Source: Desertivirga arenae
GTDB taxonomy: Bacteria; Bacteroidota; Bacteroidia; Sphingobacteriales; Sphingobacteriaceae
Assembly: GCF_017355785.1 (NCBI RefSeq)
Contig: NZ_JAFEWE010000007.1
Span: 186,001 to 250,000 of the forward strand
Direction: 5' to 3'
DNA length: 64,000 bases
Shown: in pieces, positions 35,941 through 44,516 of the stretch
Layout: each line of letters begins with the position of its first letter
How positions within the stretch are numbered: the first letter of the stretch is position 1
Position numbers and translations under genes: made by a program
The notes under the pieces: model-generated
Seen by the model: the letters and a program-made list of their open reading frames with translations, nothing else
Databases searched by the model: none
What the model was told of the DNA's origin: nothing

Positions 35941-37110
35941 TTAGTTTTTTAGCTGATATTTTGCTTTTTTCTGCAGTGAATGAGACCTCCCTGGATCATA
36001 GACAGCTACTCCAACCCTTGAATCTGCGCCCCCATAATACAGATACCAACGATCTTTAAACCAAGCCATCCCCTCTATAAATACTGTACCCTTGCTGTAT
36101 TGTCCGCGCTTCTCAAAGGCTTCGGTTGGGATAAAGAATGGTTCATCAAGCCTGTCAATTAGTTTTGCTGGTGCCTTTTTATCAAATAACATTTGTCCAG
36201 CACTGTAAGAGCCTCCGTAATAACGCTTATCACCTCTGGAATCAGAATGGTTCCGTCCATTATAAAATAAGATAATTCCCTTTTTAGTTAGAACAGCAGG
36301 AGGGCCGCATTCGGTCATATCACTATCGAAAAAGCCTTTTCTGGGAGAGGCAAGGATTATAAGGTCTCCCTTATCGTTGGTAAGAGGTTTCCAATCAACA
36401 AGGTTATTAGAAGTTGCAGCATAAACATGTCGCTCACCCCAGTACATAAAATACTGGCCGTTCAACTTTGTGATGATCTGACGATTATCCTTGATCCTGG
36501 TAAGTATAGAGGCAGATTTGGTGGCCATGTTATGAAAAATACCATTATAGGCATCCTGAAAGACAGGGCCGTGCTTTTCCCAGTGAATTAAATCTCTTGA
36601 AGTTGCTGAAGCCAGGCGTGGTACCTTCCGGTTCCACTGTGTATATAACATTAAGTAAGTTCCATCCTCTGTTAATGCTATTCTTGGGTCTTCGCAACCT
36701 CCCGGCCATTCAAAAGCCTTTTGTCCGTCATCAGCAGGAAATAAGATGGGCTGCTTACATCGAGTAAAATGAAAGCCGTCTTTACTTTCTCCATAGCCCA
36801 GACGTGAAGTTCGGGTGCTGATCTTTGCTCCGCTATTATCCTCAGATCTATAGATAACTATTATTTTATCATTCTTAATTGCGGCCGCAGGGTTGAAGGT
36901 GTCATTTGCTTCCCATCGAATAGTTGAGTTACTCATAGGATCAATAAACACGGAACTTGAATCTGGTGAAATTATAGGGTTTACACCAGAAGGACGTAAA
37001 AAAGGTCCCCAGGCCCAGGCAGGCAAAGTACCGCTGTTTTGCGCAAAGGCGATTTTACTTACAAAAAGGGAAACGGAAAGGATGGAGTGAATAAGGCTTT
37101 TTCTAGTCAT
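35941..37110 (-). CDS. GH130 beta-mannoside-active enzyme, secreted
   Basis: GH130 members are inverting phosphorylases or hydrolases acting on beta-mannosides. A signal peptide covers about residues 1-23 (KIAFAQ). The five-bladed propeller motifs are clear: DTFNPAAAI, IYRSED, the hallmark GGCEDPRIA (Glu140-Asp141), DMTECGPP and the C-terminal WYLYYGGADSRVGVAV. Export favours a hydrolase over a phosphorylase, because phosphorylases of the family usually lack signals and work in the cytoplasm. Its ATG overlaps the end of the GH2 gene by 8 bases (ATGACTAG), so translation is coupled. With the GH2 enzyme it points to mannose in the PUL 1 substrate. The linkage, and hydrolysis versus phosphorolysis, are not decided by sequence reading. 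Confidence 0.85.
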   Translation of the reverse strand: MTRKSLIHSILSVSLFVSKIAFAQNSGTLPAWAWGPFLRPSGVNPIISPDSSSVFIDPMSNSTIRWEANDTFNPAAAIKNDKIIVIYRSEDNSGAKISTRTSRLGYGESKDGFHFTRCKQPILFPADDGQKAFEWPGGCEDPRIALTEDGTYLMLYTQWNRKVPRLASATSRDLIHWEKHGPVFQDAYNGIFHNMATKSASILTRIKDNRQIITKLNGQYFMYWGERHVYAATSNNLVDWKPLTNDKGDLIILASPRKGFFDSDMTECGPPAVLTKKGIILFYNGRNHSDSRGDKRYYGGSYSAGQMLFDKKAPAKLIDRLDEPFFIPTEAFEKRGQYSKGTVFIEGMAWFKDRWYLYYGGADSRVGVAVYDPGRSHSLQKKAKYQLKN

Positions 37111-39814
37111 TGCTAACTTTGATTTTAGATCTTATTTCTGCTGAATTGAATGCGCCGGTTATGAGCGTAACTGCTTTTCCGTTTGCTGAGGGAGGAAGCT
37201 CAATTTCAACCTTTTTAGCTTCTCCAGGAAGCAATGAAAAAAAGTTGTCTGAGTAAAAGGCAGGAGAAATGTTGGTTCCGTCGGGATATTGCAGTTTTAA
37301 TTGAGTGAAAAAAGCTATTCCCTGAGTGGGGTTTCTAACCGTTACTGACAAGATTGTCTTACTATCAATAGTTTTTTTGCTTAGAGCAACACTCAAATTA
37401 ACCTTATTCAGCTTATCAATTTCAGAAAAGCCAGATACTGCAGGCCCCGTCATTGTCCATGGTCCTTTGTATTGATCATTTGAGCGCCAGTAAAAGGAAT
37501 CATTTACAAGTTTCCCATTCTTATCTTTTAAAATCAACTTAACAAAGTGCACCTGGCTAAGCCTTTCAGGAAATTCGATCAAGAGTGCATCTTTGACTAC
37601 TCCGTCTGCCGGAATATCAACAACTTTTGTCTTTTTCCAAACGGCTACGGCATCCATGTTATAGACTGTCGCCTCTAGCGTATATCCGGCAAAGGAAGTA
37701 CGGTAATCATTGTAGATAGAGACCGAATTCTTTAAATAATCAAATTGAGGGTGTAAAGGGGCTAATCCATTTTGGGAATAATAAAGCGCGGCAGTTGGTT
37801 CGAGGAACCAATCGTACAAACGAGAGGCCGTTTGTGGAACAGGACTATTGTGATACCAAAATAGGAAGCCGGAAGACCAGCGATCGCCGAAGTTAAATTT
37901 ATTGTAGTTCCATACCTCCCAAATAGCCCGGAAATTTAAAGCTCCTACGAATTGAGCTTTTTTCGCATATTCTTCTATTGAAGACGACTTCCCGAACTCA
38001 TTTACTGCCTGACGGTATTTCGTATTGACCTGGTGGAATCCATTGCCGTCTAAGTAGTTCCATACGGAATCATTAATTGGCCAGAGATCGTTTTCGGGCA
38101 TCATTCGCTTCAGTGATTCAAGTACCGGTGTACAAGGGGCGCCATACTCAGGGTTAAAACCATCTACGCGACTACCGCGGGGAGAGGCAGTGTTCTCGAA
38201 GTATTGCATTGGGTTCTCGTATTTGTAGGGACTTCCATCATGGATCCCGCAACATTCTGATTGTTCCTGATAGCCATGGGTATCATCTAAAGAAAGAATA
38301 AATTCTCCCTCCCCTGGTAATTCTTTAGATTCGTTTGTACCTACGTAATAGGCTATAGAAGCATGATTGCGAATTCGTTTGATAGTGCTACTTACGTTCC
38401 TGAAGTACAAAGCAGTATCAACAGGCATACGTGTATCGCCAGTGATCCAGAATTCGTTCCATACCATCAAGCCCAGCTGGTCGCAAAGTTCGTAGAAGTA
38501 GTCGGACTCTGCCACCCCACCAGCCCAAAGCCTAATCAGATTCAGGCCTGCTTGCCGGGTATAACGTAACTCCGCATAAGTCCGTTGGCGGTTATTTTGC
38601 AACATAGCTTCGGGAACCCAGTTAGTACCACGTATAAATACAGGCTGGCCGTTAACGATAAACCGACGGGACTTGTCGGGGGTATTTTGATCTGAGGTAA
38701 TTGTACGAACTCCGAAACGGGTGTTCAATTGATGGCTTCGCTTATTTTGAACGGAAAAACTCAAATCTAAATTATATAGGTAGGGTGCACCTTTGTTTAC
38801 CGGCCACCAAAGTTTAGGATTATGGATGATTAGATTTTTATGCTTTTCAGGAGTAAAAACAACTGTTTTAGTTTGATAGGGTTCCAAAGTAAGGGGTTGC
38901 GAAAATTGAACTCCCAACTGCTTAATGCTACCGGTAACTATTCCCTGCTTACGAGCAGGGGATGCATTATATACTTCTACGGAGATCGTTTCTTTGGACA
39001 AAGTTGTGTCGGAATCAGGAAATTCTGTTTTGACAAATGGATGTGACAGTGTTACCTCTCCTGTTGCGAAAAGTTCTACGTCCCTCCAAATTCCAGTATT
39101 ACGATCACGAACACCATCCGGTACAGTAAAATCCCATCCAACGCTCATCAGCATACTTACATTTTTTCCTATCTCTCCATCTCCACCATTATGGTTTTCA
39201 CCGACAGCACCTGTCCGCTTAGCTCCAACCTTATCATATGCACCTGGAAAATCCACAGGTTCTATATCTACTGCAAGAGCATTTCCGCCACTCCTATTTA
39301 CTGAGGATGTAACGTCAAAAGTCTGGTCATTAAACATTCCTGTCATGTTACCTAATTTTTTCCCATTTAGCCAGATTGCGCATCTATAGTTAATGCCGTT
39401 AAACTTCAACCAAATGCGCTTTCCCTGAAAAGTATTAGGAACCTTGAAAACTGTTCGAAACCAATAATGATAGAAGTCTCTTCCAGCTTCAGCGATATCA
39501 GGTATAAGATTTCTTTTCTTTCGGTTATTATCTCCAAAGTACGGATTGGGGTAGATACCATTAGCTACTAAATTACTTAGAACAGTTCCCGGTACTTCTG
39601 CAGGAAGCCATGATCTACTATCGTAGTTAAGAGATGAAATCTCTTTTCCGCTGCTAAGTTTAGAAGCTTGCTGCATTTTCCAGCTCTTGCTTTTTCCACT
39701 ATTTAAAAAGATTGAAACATCTGAGCTTGGTGCACATAGTGTTTTGTACTGTTGCGCATTTGCTGATAAGCATAAGGTTATTAGAATGGCAATACAAGTA
39801 AAGATTTTATTCAT
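37103..39814 (-). CDS. GH2 family hydrolase, beta-mannosidase type, secreted
   Basis: Retaining exo-hydrolase. Signal peptide to residue 20 (LSANAQ). Domain order is typical of GH2: jelly-roll sugar-binding domain (about 50-230, AGRDFYHYWFRTVF), immunoglobulin-like domain (about 240-370), (beta/alpha)8 catalytic domain (about 380-680, GVRTITSD... NGQPVFIRGTNWVPEAM), then further beta domains. The acid/base is Glu495 in YVGTNESKEL and the probable nucleophile is Glu556 in NPEYGAPC. The N-terminal and catalytic patterns are those of the mannosylglycoprotein endo-beta-mannosidase and exo-beta-glucosaminidase branch, not beta-galactosidase. It is the first gene of a two-gene unit with GH130, with operator copy F about 170-190 bases upstream. 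Specificity could be beta-mannosidase or beta-glucosaminidase; I favour the former because of GH130. Confidence 0.85.
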   Translation of the reverse strand: MNKIFTCIAILITLCLSANAQQYKTLCAPSSDVSIFLNSGKSKSWKMQQASKLSSGKEISSLNYDSRSWLPAEVPGTVLSNLVANGIYPNPYFGDNNRKKRNLIPDIAEAGRDFYHYWFRTVFKVPNTFQGKRIWLKFNGINYRCAIWLNGKKLGNMTGMFNDQTFDVTSSVNRSGGNALAVDIEPVDFPGAYDKVGAKRTGAVGENHNGGDGEIGKNVSMLMSVGWDFTVPDGVRDRNTGIWRDVELFATGEVTLSHPFVKTEFPDSDTTLSKETISVEVYNASPARKQGIVTGSIKQLGVQFSQPLTLEPYQTKTVVFTPEKHKNLIIHNPKLWWPVNKGAPYLYNLDLSFSVQNKRSHQLNTRFGVRTITSDQNTPDKSRRFIVNGQPVFIRGTNWVPEAMLQNNRQRTYAELRYTRQAGLNLIRLWAGGVAESDYFYELCDQLGLMVWNEFWITGDTRMPVDTALYFRNVSSTIKRIRNHASIAYYVGTNESKELPGEGEFILSLDDTHGYQEQSECCGIHDGSPYKYENPMQYFENTASPRGSRVDGFNPEYGAPCTPVLESLKRMMPENDLWPINDSVWNYLDGNGFHQVNTKYRQAVNEFGKSSSIEEYAKKAQFVGALNFRAIWEVWNYNKFNFGDRWSSGFLFWYHNSPVPQTASRLYDWFLEPTAALYYSQNGLAPLHPQFDYLKNSVSIYNDYRTSFAGYTLEATVYNMDAVAVWKKTKVVDIPADGVVKDALLIEFPERLSQVHFVKLILKDKNGKLVNDSFYWRSNDQYKGPWTMTGPAVSGFSEIDKLNKVNLSVALSKKTIDSKTILSVTVRNPTQGIAFFTQLKLQYPDGTNISPAFYSDNFFSLLPGEAKKVEIELPPSANGKAVTLITGAFNSAEIRSKIKVSND

Positions 39815-39984
39815 TTAGAGAGAATTAGATAAAATGAGGTTTGAGGGGCTAGTTCCATCCTTTAGTTTCATAAGTTCCTGAGTTAATATAAATCTAAAGC
39901 TCATTCATTCTGTAAGAAAGTAGGGTTTGTTTGATAAAACTTGATAAAGGCTTAAAGATATCAAGGAGGCATTTAGAATATCGA

Positions 39985-40008
39985 TCATACTTTTGTCGAT
40001 TTTTCTCA
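39985..40008 (-). promoter_or_regulatory. PUL 1 operator, copy F (before GH2-GH130)
   Basis: On the minus strand: TGA (40008-40006), TCGAC (39999-39995) and TGA (39987-39985), the same spacing as the other five copies, with core TCGACAAAAG. At the position where the others have TTANTTTG (around 39953) only a poor match is seen (CTTTA), so its promoter box is weak or shifted. The rest of 39815-40131 shows nothing else I can name. Confidence 0.6.
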
Positions 40009-40131
40009 TTTGGCTTAGGTAGGTTTAGAAGATTATTGATCAGAAATACTACGGTTTTTTCCATAGTCATCCTGAACCAGAGATCAGCTTAGACATAGTA
40101 GGAAACATGTATGTTAGTTTGGACGGAATAT

Positions 40132-41391
40132 CTATTTCTGTAATGCATTGCTCTGTAAGACTGGCATAGGTCGTCTTAATTTTACTTTCGGCAGTTCAGC
40201 GGTTCCAACTGATTTTTCCGGAGTATTTGTTGTCGTATTCCTTGACTTCTTTTCTTTTTTATTCTTGCCGAATTTCCTTCCCCACCAGACCATGAAACCG
40301 GTGACAGGTAAGCTTGCTCCAATAAGGGCTGCAAGGAATGCCAAGACTTTCCCTGGGAACCCAAGGATACTCCCAACGTGTATGTCGTAATTCATCTTGC
40401 GCAACTTCTGTCCGGATGAGGCCTCGTCAAATGAAATATCATAAACATCAGAGCTGTTGAGGGCTTTTAGGGTATGTTGGTCGAACTTGTAACTCCTGCT
40501 ATTATAGAATTGCCCTTTATCCGGGTAAACGGTTACGGAAATTACTGATTTAGGCTTTGCGGTATCAGGAAAAGAATAATAAAAGCCTTCAGCCTTTGGA
40601 TGTTTGTTCAACACTTGTTTGAAAGCTATATCAATTGCCTGCTCTGGTTTGAAGTGGAGGTTGGCCTGGACAGAGTCTGAAGAAAGCTTGCCTCGTTCAG
40701 GTAAGGTTTGACCACCTGTTGTTACCCAATACAAACCTTTGCTATACCATTCAATTCCCCATACCATTCCTGTCAATGCAATACAGAGGAGAAAAAGCAA
40801 GGAATAAAATCCTAATACATTGTGAAGGTCAAGGTTAACCCGTTTGAAGGATGCTCCCCATTTAATTTTAAAACTTTTGGCACGAGTTGTTTTATTCCAT
40901 TTCTTGGGCCACCACCATATAAGACCAGTGATCAACAGGACCACAAAAATAAGGGTTGAATAATTAACGATCTTTCGTCCTATTTCAAAAGGTAACCAAA
41001 GTGCTCTGTGTCCATTTAGTATAAACCTGAAGAAGTCGAAATCTCCTTTTTTAACCTCTATTTTATCAACCACTTCACCTGTATACGGATTAAGTTTTAA
41101 TGTTGCGCCGCCCTTTTTTCGTTCCCCTAGGCCAATATCGATTGTTCTTCCCTGTTGGTAAGTAGCATAAGATACCTTCATCCCAGGGAATTGTGAGTTT
41201 GCAATTTTTATCAATTGAGATGGCTTAAGTACAGAGCTTTCTTGTTTAGGAATATTGGTTTTTGGTTCAGTAAGTGCTGTTATCTCTTCATTAAAAACCC
41301 AAATGCAGCCTGTTATGCAAACAATCAGCACTACAATTCCCGATGCGAGACCAAGCCATAAGTGGAGCCAGCTATTTACTTTCCTGAACAT
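40132..41391 (-). CDS. PepSY-associated membrane protein, iron-uptake linked
   Basis: Inner-membrane protein of the PepSY_TM type, often encoded beside siderophore receptors and thought to act in reduction or release of iron from siderophores. At least four membrane segments are visible: near residues 10-35 (LGLASGIVVLIVCITGCIWVF), 145-165, 200-225 and 340-360, with PepSY-type domains between. The basic C-terminal tail is cytoplasmic. Start choice: the frame can be opened at a TTG at 41439, but the ATG at 41391 gives MFRKVNSWLHLWLG, the usual start for this family, and leaves the Fur-like box at 41394-41412 outside the gene. The ATG start gives 419 residues. It is divergent from the TonB receptor at 41590. 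Confidence 0.82.
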   Translation of the reverse strand: MFRKVNSWLHLWLGLASGIVVLIVCITGCIWVFNEEITALTEPKTNIPKQESSVLKPSQLIKIANSQFPGMKVSYATYQQGRTIDIGLGERKKGGATLKLNPYTGEVVDKIEVKKGDFDFFRFILNGHRALWLPFEIGRKIVNYSTLIFVVLLITGLIWWWPKKWNKTTRAKSFKIKWGASFKRVNLDLHNVLGFYSLLFLLCIALTGMVWGIEWYSKGLYWVTTGGQTLPERGKLSSDSVQANLHFKPEQAIDIAFKQVLNKHPKAEGFYYSFPDTAKPKSVISVTVYPDKGQFYNSRSYKFDQHTLKALNSSDVYDISFDEASSGQKLRKMNYDIHVGSILGFPGKVLAFLAALIGASLPVTGFMVWWGRKFGKNKKEKKSRNTTTNTPEKSVGTAELPKVKLRRPMPVLQSNALQK

Positions 41392-41393
41392 GC

Positions 41394-41505
41394 TATTTAG
41401 ATTAATTTTAAACAGCGGCAAATATAGAGCATCTTTCAATGTTTCGAAATGTTATTTAGATTAATTCTAATAAATTTATTCTTTTATTTGGATTTATTCT
41501 AAATA
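41394..41505. promoter_or_regulatory. Three Fur-like boxes between PepSY gene and TonB receptor
   Basis: Three related AT-rich elements at 41394-41412, 41453-41474 and 41485-41505 share the pattern TATTTRGATTWATTYTAA. The second contains a clean inverted repeat, TTAGA-N5-TCTAA. The first lies directly before the PepSY ATG and the third overlaps the -33 TTTG of the receptor promoter, as expected for iron-dependent repression of both genes. Binding by Fur itself is inference from the iron-uptake context. Confidence 0.6.
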
Positions 41506-41517
41506 CCCGTACTTTCG
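41487..41517 (+). promoter_or_regulatory. Promoter of the siderophore receptor gene
   Basis: TTTG (41487-41490), a 19-base spacer, then TACTTTCG (41510-41517), close to the -7 consensus TAnnTTTG with one mismatch. The start codon is 72 bases downstream. The third Fur-like box covers the -33 element. Confidence 0.6.
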
Positions 41518-41589
41518 CAGCCAGTTACACAAGAGTTCGCTGTCTTGTGGCACACCGAATTATCGGTCATCCCTAAAAAATAAAGAGTA

Positions 41590-44106
41590 ATGCAATTTAA
41601 AAGAGTACTATTATTAGGTGCATTATGCACCTGCGCCCTTACGAATAATTTGAATGCGGGGGAAAAGAAGACTAGTTTGTATTCAATGGCGTATGAGAAA
41701 AATTTACCAGAGGAAGAGCAGCAATATGGGGTAGTGCGGGGAAAGATTAAGACCTCTGACGGAAATGCAGCTTCCTATGTATCCGTAAAGTTGAAGGGGA
41801 CTAAGTTTGGAGCTATATCAAATGAAAAAGGAGAGTATCAGATAAAAAGAGTTCCGGCAGGAGATTATACTCTTGTAGTGTCGGGAGTGGGACTTGTTTC
41901 TAAAGAAAAACAGATAGCCGTAAGTCCTAAAGGTATAGTGATGGCAGACTTTACGTTAGACGAGGATCACTCTCAGCTGGCGGAAGTACAGATCACCAGC
42001 CGGAAGAATAAGTTTAAGGAGGATAAAGTATCCTCTTCACTTAGGTTACAGTCACCTCTAATTGAAGTACCTCAAAATATAAAGGTTGTAAATCAAAAGC
42101 TGATTGCAGATCAATTGGTATTTGATGTTGTTGATGGAGTAACCAGAAACGTGAGTGGTACTATAAGAACGGGTCACTGGGACGCGCAATATGCCAATAT
42201 CTCTACCCGTGGTACTACTATCCCCGCGTTTAGAAATGGTATGAATATGAAAATGCCCTGGGGACCATTAACAGAAGATGCGGCAACTATCGAACGGATT
42301 GAATTTGTGAAAGGTCCGTCAGGATTTATGATGGCCAATGGAGAACCTGGGGGGATATACAATATCGTAACGAAAAAGCCTACAGGACAAAATCGCAGTT
42401 CAGTAACTTTAAGCGGGGGGGGCTATGGTTTAGGTCGTGCGGCCATCGACTTGGACGGTAAATTATCACGTGATGGACGTCTGCTATTCCGCTTGAATGC
42501 AGCTGCCCAAACAAAAGGAAGTTACAATAAATTCAACTATACGGACAAGTATGTGATTGCACCGGTATTAAGTTACCAGCTTGATTCAAATACCCTGATC
42601 ACGGCAGAGTATACCACTCAACGGGTAGAGGCACAAGCCCTGGGTACTTATGGTTTCTCACCTAAAGGTCTTGGAGCGACTGATCCAAGCTTTTTTATAG
42701 GCGATCCTACCCTGGATCCGAACAAACTGTTCGATCATAATGCTACTTTTTATTTTAGTCATAATTTAAACAAAACATGGAAAGTGAATTCTCAGGTAGC
42801 GTACGTAAAATACGGATTAGCTGGTGGAACGCCATGGCCATCTACTATTGCTGAAAATGGAGATATGAAACGCTATCTGAACATAAGTGAAGAGCTGGCA
42901 ATTAACAAGAATGCACAGTTAAGTATAATGGGAGATGTAGAGACTGGAAGCGTAATTCACAGGATAATGACCGGAGTAGATTACGGGAATTTGAAAACAT
43001 GGGGAGATTTTGCAAGTACGAGAGTAGCTGATCTGCAGCTTACTGGTGATGCTATTTTTAATATTTATAACCCTGTTTACGGTTCTTTGGCAAATCCTCC
43101 TTCTTTTGACCGCTCTAAGAGTATAAAAATTCGTTCTGCATTAGCTGCAAATCTTCCTTATCTTACTAATCTTACTTACACCGGAGCATATTTGCAAGAC
43201 GAGATTCGAATGATTGATGAGAAGCTCCGTTTGACACTTGCAGGACGTTATACTCATGCTGTAACAGTAGGAAAGTCAAATGCAACCCAAATTTCTGATA
43301 ATGCTTTTAGTCCGAGAGTTGGCTTAAGTTATTCCATTACGAAGAATTTTTCTGCTTATACCCTGTACGATCAGAGTTTCCTTCCCCAATCAGGACAAGA
43401 CATAGAAGGAAATATTTTCAAACCTGTTGAAGGTAACAATATAGAATTTGGTGTGAAAAAGGATTGGTTTGATGGTAAGTGGAATGCTGTTGCAGCTATA
43501 TATCAAATTACTAAGGAAAATGTGTTGACAAGCGACCCTAGATCAGGTCAGCTCATTGACCCTAATAATCCTAGTGCTGGAGTTTATGGTAATTATAGTA
43601 TACAGACAGGACAACAACAATTTAAAGGTGTTGAGCTAGATATCTCAGGGGAGATTACTAGAGGCCTTAATGTAGTCTTAAATTATGCTTACACGGATGC
43701 CCGGGTAAGCAAAGATACCAGGGCTGATTATATCAAAAGACATACGCCCAACTCGGTGGATCATATCACCAATGGCTGGCTTTCGTATAGGTATACTAAG
43801 CAAGGCTCTGTGTTAGATGGTTTTGGTCTGACAGGCGGTTACCAGATTCAGCTCGGAAGACACGCTGGTACTATTGCAGCTCCGTTAGCATTACCAGATT
43901 ACTATCGCTTTGACGCAGGGGCAAGTTACGAGAGAGGTAAATTCAGTATTTCTTGTCTTGTTAACAATTTGTTGGATCGCAGACTTCTGACTCAAGGATC
44001 GTTTACAAATGTCGCTAACCCGACTGCGACATCAGTATCCTACTATACATACATCTATGAGGTCCCAAGAAATGCAAGAGTGAGCGTCTCCTATAGATTT
44101 AAGTAA
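41590..44106 (+). CDS. TonB-dependent ferric siderophore receptor
   Basis: Outer-membrane receptor for an iron-siderophore complex, FhuE/FpvA-like. A signal peptide (to about residue 24, NNLNAG) is followed by a carboxypeptidase-D-like domain (about 48-130, GKIKTSDGNAASYVSVKLKG), a plug domain (about 150-275: SPLIEVPQNIKVV, RIEFVKGPSGFMMANGEPGG, YNIVTKKP) and a barrel with the classic siderophore-receptor segments FSPRVGLSYSITKNFSAYTL and EFGVKKDWFDGKWNAVAAIY, ending in SYRFK. It lacks the SusC signature, and no SusD gene follows, so it is not a glycan transporter. At 838 residues it has the usual size. The Fur-like boxes and the divergent PepSY gene support iron control. The siderophore type is unknown. 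Confidence 0.92.
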   Translation: MQFKRVLLLGALCTCALTNNLNAGEKKTSLYSMAYEKNLPEEEQQYGVVRGKIKTSDGNAASYVSVKLKGTKFGAISNEKGEYQIKRVPAGDYTLVVSGVGLVSKEKQIAVSPKGIVMADFTLDEDHSQLAEVQITSRKNKFKEDKVSSSLRLQSPLIEVPQNIKVVNQKLIADQLVFDVVDGVTRNVSGTIRTGHWDAQYANISTRGTTIPAFRNGMNMKMPWGPLTEDAATIERIEFVKGPSGFMMANGEPGGIYNIVTKKPTGQNRSSVTLSGGGYGLGRAAIDLDGKLSRDGRLLFRLNAAAQTKGSYNKFNYTDKYVIAPVLSYQLDSNTLITAEYTTQRVEAQALGTYGFSPKGLGATDPSFFIGDPTLDPNKLFDHNATFYFSHNLNKTWKVNSQVAYVKYGLAGGTPWPSTIAENGDMKRYLNISEELAINKNAQLSIMGDVETGSVIHRIMTGVDYGNLKTWGDFASTRVADLQLTGDAIFNIYNPVYGSLANPPSFDRSKSIKIRSALAANLPYLTNLTYTGAYLQDEIRMIDEKLRLTLAGRYTHAVTVGKSNATQISDNAFSPRVGLSYSITKNFSAYTLYDQSFLPQSGQDIEGNIFKPVEGNNIEFGVKKDWFDGKWNAVAAIYQITKENVLTSDPRSGQLIDPNNPSAGVYGNYSIQTGQQQFKGVELDISGEITRGLNVVLNYAYTDARVSKDTRADYIKRHTPNSVDHITNGWLSYRYTKQGSVLDGFGLTGGYQIQLGRHAGTIAAPLALPDYYRFDAGASYERGKFSISCLVNNLLDRRLLTQGSFTNVANPTATSVSYYTYIYEVPRNARVSVSYRFK

Positions 44107-44188
44107 GCTTATTTTTAAGCCCAATCGTTGGATATGAACTTAGTCATCTGACAAAAATAATGGGCTAACATTCATTTTAGTTGAGCAG

Positions 44189-44220
44189 AAAAACAGCATG
44201 TACTTTGTACGGCTGTTTTT
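44189..44220 (+). terminator. Terminator after the siderophore receptor
   Basis: AAAAACAGC (44189-44197) pairs with GCTGTTTTT (44212-44220), with an inner GTAC/GTAC pairing closing the loop, and T-rich sequence follows. It lies about 85 bases after the receptor stop. Confidence 0.75.
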
Positions 44221-44292
44221 TGTTTTTACAACAGTTTTATTTTCATGTCAGTGTCCTTGACTGCTGGCTCCTATGGACGCTGACGCTCCCTT

Positions 44293-44300
44293 TACCTTTG
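44293..44300 (+). promoter_or_regulatory. Candidate -7 box for PUL 2
   Basis: TACCTTTG matches TAnnTTTG fully but lies 217 bases before the susC start, with no TTTG at the usual -33 spacing. The leader it would give contains a hairpin at 44461-44485 (CTTGAT/ATCAAG with a three-base loop and GACC/GGTC outside). The stretch 44107-44516 holds no gene I can support and no copy of the PUL 1 operator. Confidence 0.35.
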
Positions 44301-44516
44301 CTCTATTATTGTTTAATTTCTGTTAACATTCCATTAAACCTTCGTTATCAACTACCGATAACTTCACTCTGTAACTTAGGCTATACAGTTCTGATTCAAA
44401 TCATTTAACAATTTAGCCCGGGTATTATATGACATAGCAGCCATTTTTTCCTCTCCAACAGACCCTTGATAAGATCAAGTAGGTCCTGCTAATAATTAAC
44501 AAATTCATCAAGTATT

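Noticed and set aside
41392-41439. PepSY gene starting at the TTG at 41439
   Set aside because: It adds 16 residues not seen in the family and puts a Fur-like box into the coding region; the ATG at 41391 gives the standard N-terminus.
44181-44408. 75-codon frame between the siderophore receptor and PUL 2 susC
   Set aside because: It overlaps a clear terminator hairpin, has a composition typical of non-coding AT-rich DNA and no recognisable product.
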